Origin: Actinomycetaceae bacterium zg-1166
GTDB taxonomy: Bacteria > Actinomycetota > Actinomycetes > Actinomycetales > Actinomycetaceae
Direction of reading: 5' to 3'
Assembly (NCBI GenBank): GCA_015679245.1
Contig: CP064953.1
Location: forward strand, 124,001 to 188,000
Length of the DNA: 64,000 nt
The notes below the pieces were generated by a model. The model was not told where the DNA came from. It did no database searches and saw only the letters and a list, made by a program, of their open reading frames with translations. Below, piece after piece: positions 63,518 through 64,000 of the stretch. The translations under genes were made by a program, and so were the position numbers. Position 1 is the first letter of the stretch. Each line of letters starts with the position of its first letter.

Positions 63518-64000
63518 ATGAGCGTTGTCGCCGTTATTGCTGCCGCAGGGCTCGGAACACGCCTGGGTTCACGTGATCCGAAAGCTCTTGTCACTCTTGC
63601 TGGACAGCCGCTCGTTGTTCACGCTGTGCGTTCCATGTACGCCTCCGCTGTGGTTGATCGAGTGGTCGTTATTGCTCCAGAAGACGCATGCTCCCAATTT
63701 GCCCGCATCATCAGTGAAGCAGGATTCGAGGCAAGGGTGGTTCCCGGAGGTATCACTCGTCAGGCCTCTGTTGCTTCGGGGCTTGCTGCAGTTGGTCAAG
63801 CTGATTTTGTGCTCATTCATGATGCCGCACGTGCTCTCACGCCCCCTTCCCAGATTCGGCGTGTTGTGGCAGCACTCAAAGCTGGACATGTGGCGGTGGT
63901 GCCAGCTCTGCGCGTGGTCGATACCGTGAAGGAAGTAGGTTCGGCTCTGCCAGATGGCACCGAACCTGTGTGTGCCACACTTAATCGTGGACGTCTGCGC
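63518..64000 (+). CDS. ispD: 2-C-methyl-D-erythritol 4-phosphate cytidylyltransferase, N-terminal part (runs off the right edge)
   Basis: 161 codons to the window end. Catalyses CTP-dependent activation of methylerythritol phosphate in non-mevalonate isoprenoid synthesis. The CTP-binding start VAVIAAAGLGTRLGSRDPKA, the substrate region PGGITRQASVASGL and the conserved FVLIHDAARALTP with DTVKEV are clear. ATG 63518 was chosen; an in-frame GTG at 63482 is possible. It follows carD by 71 bases. Confidence 0.93.
   Translation, partial: MSVVAVIAAAGLGTRLGSRDPKALVTLAGQPLVVHAVRSMYASAVVDRVVVIAPEDACSQFARIISEAGFEARVVPGGITRQASVASGLAAVGQADFVLIHDAARALTPPSQIRRVVAALKAGHVAVVPALRVVDTVKEVGSALPDGTEPVCATLNRGRLR

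Overview
The window reads as chromosomal DNA of a high-GC Gram-positive bacterium, most likely family Actinomycetaceae (Trueperella/Arcanobacterium-like). The evidence is the gene content (CarD next to ispD, DtxR/IdeR-type regulator, actinobacterial SerC, DUF3027, DUF5926, App1/DUF2183, actinobacterial PyrE and TrmH), many GTG starts, and promoters of the form TAGGCT-N6/7-start codon that imply leaderless mRNAs. GC looks mid-50s by eye; it was not computed.

Layout. 1-4.3 kb: a two-component system (kinase running off the left edge), PspA and a TPM-domain membrane protein (envelope stress). 4.6-7.1 kb: cold-shock protein, DUF3027 and mannose-6-phosphate isomerase, tightly coupled. 7.3-13.2 kb: purine permease, MFS exporter, SerC, DtxR regulator, tRNA-Ser(UGA). 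13.3-23.7 kb: HAD phosphatase, SerS, prephenate dehydratase, a 794-residue membrane protein converging on a family 2 glycosyltransferase, DUF5926, hydrolase, Upp, TadA, tRNA-Ser(CGA). 24.3-28.2 kb: a sugar or polyol catabolic cluster (GatD-like dehydrogenase, SorC regulator, FGGY kinase). 28.3-31.3 kb: exonuclease III, SDR enzyme and an unknown protein.

31.3-35.7 kb is an AT-richer, decayed accessory island ending at tRNA-Thr(CGU). It holds a broken Eco47II/Sau96I-type restriction endonuclease, the tail of its cytosine-5 methyltransferase, a small membrane ORF, an apparently intact Abi_2 (AbiD/AbiF) abortive-infection gene, and a degenerate IS1249-like element with recognisable end repeats.

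36-55 kb returns to core metabolism: Fba, TrmH-type methyltransferase, PyrE, App1, Gnd, Pgm, a CrcB fluoride-channel pair, a 909-residue flippase-like protein with a kinase-like insert, PurB with a coupled unknown gene, a small membrane protein, a HisC-type aminotransferase, an unknown anchored protein and a Nudix hydrolase with a large insertion.

55.3-61.7 kb is the most unusual part. A UPF0261 (Tm-1-like ATP-binding) gene is followed by a PEP-hydrolase-family TIM-barrel gene. Facing them is an AraC-type regulator whose N-terminal sensor is a diverged paralogue of that TIM barrel. The regulator lies directly behind a tetR-DHA2 efflux pair on its own strand. The two enzymes correspond to the two halves of the plant Tm-1 protein. 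The fused regulator suggests that the ligand of this uncharacterised enzyme pair is also the transcriptional signal. The window closes with GpmA, CarD and the start of IspD.
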